Positions 61,829-64,000 of a stretch of 64,000 nt of DNA are shown here, one piece after another. The translations under genes were made by a program, and so were the position numbers. The DNA lies in NCBI GenBank assembly GCA_014649575.1, contig BMTH01000002.1:500423-564422 (forward strand), given 5' to 3'. Position 1 is the stretch's first letter, and each line of letters begins with the position of its first letter. Below the pieces are notes generated by a model, which had not been told where the DNA came from, ran no database searches, and saw only the letters and a list, made by a program, of their open reading frames with translations. Source of the DNA: Streptomyces griseoincarnatus (GTDB lineage: Bacteria; Actinomycetota; Actinomycetes; Streptomycetales; Streptomycetaceae).

Positions 61829-63475
61829 TCAGCCCACGCCCACCGCGCTCCAGGCGGCCGCGACCGCCTGGTGCTCGGCGCCGCCCTCGCCGTAGAGGTC
61901 CGCCGCCGCCTTCAGGGTGGCGGTGCGGGCGCCGGCGTAGTCGGTCGACGAGGTCATGTGGACCGTGAGGGCCCGGTACCAGATCCTGCCGAGCTTGGCG
62001 CGGCCGATGCCGGTGACCGTCGAGCCGTCGCAGGTCGGGGAGTTGTGGGCGGTGCCGCCCAGGGTCTTCGCGCCGCTGCCCTCGGCGAGCAGGTAGGCGA
62101 AGTGGTTGGCGACGCCGGAGGAGTGGTGGACGTCGAGGTCCTTGACCGACGCGTCCCAGCAGTCCGCCGACTTGCCGTCCTTGGAGGGACGGTCCATGAA
62201 GCGCAGGGCGTCCTTCCCGAAGCCGTCGCGGACGACCTCCTCGCCGATCAGCCAGTCGCCCGGGTCCTGCGCGTTGGCCGCGTGGAACTCCACCAGCGTG
62301 CCGAAGATGTCGGACGTGGCCTCGTTCAGGCCGCCGGACTCGCCCGAGTAGGTCAGCCCGGCCGTCTTCGAGGTCACGCCGTGGGTCATCTCGTGCCCGG
62401 CGACGTCCAGGGAGACCAGCGGGCCCATCAGGGTGCCGTCGCCGTCGCCGTAGGTCATGCAGAAGCAGCGGTCGTCCCAGAAGGCGTTGTTGTAGGCGTT
62501 GCCGTAGTGGACGCGGTTGTACGAGCCCTTGCCGTCGCCGGCTATGCCCCGGCGGCCGTGCGTGTCCTCGTAGTAGTCCCAGGTGACGTCCGTGCCGTAC
62601 TGGGCGTCCACGGCGACCGTGGCGCGGTCGGCGGCGGTGCCGGTCCCCCAGTGGTTGTCGGCGTCGGTGACGACGGGGGCGGGGGCGCGGATCACGCAGA
62701 CGACGAGCACGCACAGGTCGGTGCGGTTGCCCGCGTCGCCGGTGTAGGTGTCGCCGCGGGTGGGGTCCTTCAGCTCGTAGCCGGACGCGGTCCGCGTGGT
62801 CTCCAGCGGGACCGTGCCGCCGTACAGGGACATGCCGTCACCGGTGGCGCTCTCCAGGCGGTCCCAGGCGTCGATGCGGGCGCCGGTGTGCGCGTCGGTG
62901 AGGACGGTGCGGGCGACCGGGTTGCCGGCGGAGTCCTGGGCGGCGACGTCGGTGCGCCAGGCGAGGCGGGGAGCGCCGTGCAGGGCGTCGACCACCAGCT
63001 GCGGGCGCGCGGTGAGCCGGTTCAGGGTCTCGCCGAGGTGCGCGGCGCGCAGCAGGTTCGCGGCGAGGTCGGCGGCGCGGGGCGCGGCGAGGCGCGGGGA
63101 GACGGTGGGGAGGTCGATCGCGGCGCGGGTGGCGCGGGTGACGTCGCGGTAGGACCCGTCGGGGGCGAGGTGCAGCACGAAGTCGCCGCCCAGCACGGGG
63201 AGTCCGCGGTAGGTGCGGTCGTAGCGGACGTGGCGGCTGCCGTCCGCGTCGACGACGACGTCACGGACCTTCGTGTCCTGGGCGGCGGTGAGGCCGAGGG
63301 CGTCGGCGCGCTCGGCCAGGACGGAGGCGGCGGCGTCGATCGCGGCGGCGCGGGTGGGGCGGCCGGCCGCACCGGCGGCGACGGGGGTGAGGGCGGTGGC
63401 CAGCAGGGCGGCGCCGGTGACGGCGGCTCCCGCGGCGGCGAGACGGGAACGTCGGGCATGCCGTATCGGGCTCAA
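61829..63475 (-). CDS. Secreted M4 (thermolysin-type) metalloprotease
   Basis: 548 aa preproenzyme. A signal peptide (cleavage near AAGAAG, residue 38), an FTP/PepSY propeptide (about 45-210) and the catalytic domain follow. Zinc ligands are His361, His365 (HEMTH) and Glu385 (GGLNEATSD), and the later catalytic His lies in DVHHSSGVANHFAY. The TTG start at 63475 is supported by AGGAGA five bases before it. It is convergent with nitrate reductase, 28 bases away. It is a typical Streptomyces extracellular neutral protease. Confidence 0.93.
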   Translation of the reverse strand: MSPIRHARRSRLAAAGAAVTGAALLATALTPVAAGAAGRPTRAAAIDAAASVLAERADALGLTAAQDTKVRDVVVDADGSRHVRYDRTYRGLPVLGGDFVLHLAPDGSYRDVTRATRAAIDLPTVSPRLAAPRAADLAANLLRAAHLGETLNRLTARPQLVVDALHGAPRLAWRTDVAAQDSAGNPVARTVLTDAHTGARIDAWDRLESATGDGMSLYGGTVPLETTRTASGYELKDPTRGDTYTGDAGNRTDLCVLVVCVIRAPAPVVTDADNHWGTGTAADRATVAVDAQYGTDVTWDYYEDTHGRRGIAGDGKGSYNRVHYGNAYNNAFWDDRCFCMTYGDGDGTLMGPLVSLDVAGHEMTHGVTSKTAGLTYSGESGGLNEATSDIFGTLVEFHAANAQDPGDWLIGEEVVRDGFGKDALRFMDRPSKDGKSADCWDASVKDLDVHHSSGVANHFAYLLAEGSGAKTLGGTAHNSPTCDGSTVTGIGRAKLGRIWYRALTVHMTSSTDYAGARTATLKAAADLYGEGGAEHQAVAAAWSAVGVG

Positions 63476-63673
63476 GCGGTCTCCTGGAACGGGCGCCCCG
63501 AGGCGGGTGGGGGGCGGGGTGTGGCTGGTGGTGACCGCGATTCAAGTGGGGGGCGCCTGTCATGTCCATAGCGCGAATGTGGGGGTGTGTGAGGGGAGAG
63601 AATCGTTCCCGCAAGGCTCCGGTGGCACTTCCGTGCAGAGGGGCTCCGCCGACCGTCCGCGCAGGTGAAGCGA

Positions 63674-64000
63674 GTGAACCTCCCCTTCTTCGTCTACGGC
63701 ACCCTCCGGCCCGGCGAGATCAACCACGACCGCTTCCTGCGCGGCCTCACGGCACACGAGGAACCTGGTCTGCTGCGGGGCGCGGCGCTGTACGAGGGGC
63801 CCGGCTACCCGTACGCCGTCGATGCCCCGGAGGGCGAGGTGCGGGGCGAACTCGTCACCGCCCGGCCGGAGGCGTACGAGGAGCTGCTGGCGCGGCTGGA
63901 CCGCCTGGAGGAGTACGTCCCGGGCGACCCGCGCAACCTGTACGACCGGGTGGAGCGGCCGGTGGTGCGGGAGGCGGACGGCACGGCGGTCCGGGCGTGG
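63674..64000 (+). CDS. Gamma-glutamylcyclotransferase-like protein (partial, cut by window end)
   Basis: The first 109 codons are present. FFVYGTLRPGEINHDRFL is the GGCT/AIG2 substrate loop, and LDRLEEYVPG contains the catalytic Glu. The family cyclises gamma-glutamylamines or related compounds. The GTG start has AGGTGAAG upstream. It is divergent from the M4 protease gene; about 200 bases of promoter DNA separate them. Confidence 0.83.
   Translation, partial: MNLPFFVYGTLRPGEINHDRFLRGLTAHEEPGLLRGAALYEGPGYPYAVDAPEGEVRGELVTARPEAYEELLARLDRLEEYVPGDPRNLYDRVERPVVREADGTAVRAW

Overview
The window is a stretch of a Streptomyces-type chromosome. The DNA is very GC-rich, coding frames have strongly G/C-biased third positions, and many starts are GTG or TTG. 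The gene set includes an Hrd-type sigma factor, an MreB-like Mbl, a matB/matC malonate operon and an assimilatory nitrate reductase. From memory, this neighbourhood (matB, mbl, hrdA, dnaG, nasA) resembles the S. coelicolor SCO24xx region. I see no insertion sequence, prophage, CRISPR array or rRNA.

Layout, left to right. 1-4063 (minus): the start of an mce lipid-import operon (ATPase, two YrbE/MlaE permeases, two Mce proteins, the last cut by the window edge). 4667-9381 (plus): three secreted proteins of unknown function, then a long hairpin and a PucR-type regulator carrying two TTA codons. 9678-15029: a secreted DUF4360-like protein, a GH35-like protein with a degenerate active site, and a GH51 arabinofuranosidase. 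15392-18688: an ImmA/IrrE-like peptidase, a membrane protein and an FAD oxidoreductase. 18852-20473: an SMP-30 lactonase and its IclR regulator; the regulator's upstream motif recurs upstream of the arabinofuranosidase. 20698-22095: a second PucR-type regulator and a tiny membrane protein.

22306-34967 (plus) looks like an envelope glycan or glycolipid locus: a DUF3068 protein, a GT4 glycosyltransferase, a methyltransferase, a giant AftD-like arabinofuranosyltransferase, a condensation-domain acyltransferase, a second methyltransferase, a DMT-type membrane protein, a Trm112-like protein and an FkbM methyltransferase, mostly coupled by overlapping stop/start codons. Between the AftD-like gene and the acyltransferase lies the most unusual object here: four perfect or near-perfect 62-bp tandem repeats. 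Each is a 21-codon ORF whose TGA overlaps the ATG of the next (ATGA), and each later unit is preceded by its own Shine-Dalgarno. They form an unbroken chain of translationally coupled mini-ORFs.

34945-41001: an ATP-grasp protein, then a malonate module (GntR regulator, MatC carrier, MatB malonyl-CoA synthetase, fused carboxyltransferase) with paired inverted operators in the divergent promoter. 41290-45883: Mbl, a STAS-ANTAR protein, a small acidic protein, three tRNAs, a YtxH-like protein and a sugar kinase. 46007-54676: a heterodimeric ABC exporter, HrdA-like sigma factor, an AbiEii-like nucleotidyltransferase with an unknown partner, and DNA primase. 54823-61800: a ferredoxin-reductase-like flavoprotein, dGTPase, CbiX-type chelatase, a SanA-like protein, an orphan ribbon-helix-helix antitoxin with a perfect palindromic operator, and nitrate reductase. 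GlnR-like boxes lie at the same distance upstream of the chelatase and nitrate reductase genes, linking siroheme and nitrate assimilation. 61829-64000: a secreted M4 metalloprotease and the start of a gamma-glutamylcyclotransferase.
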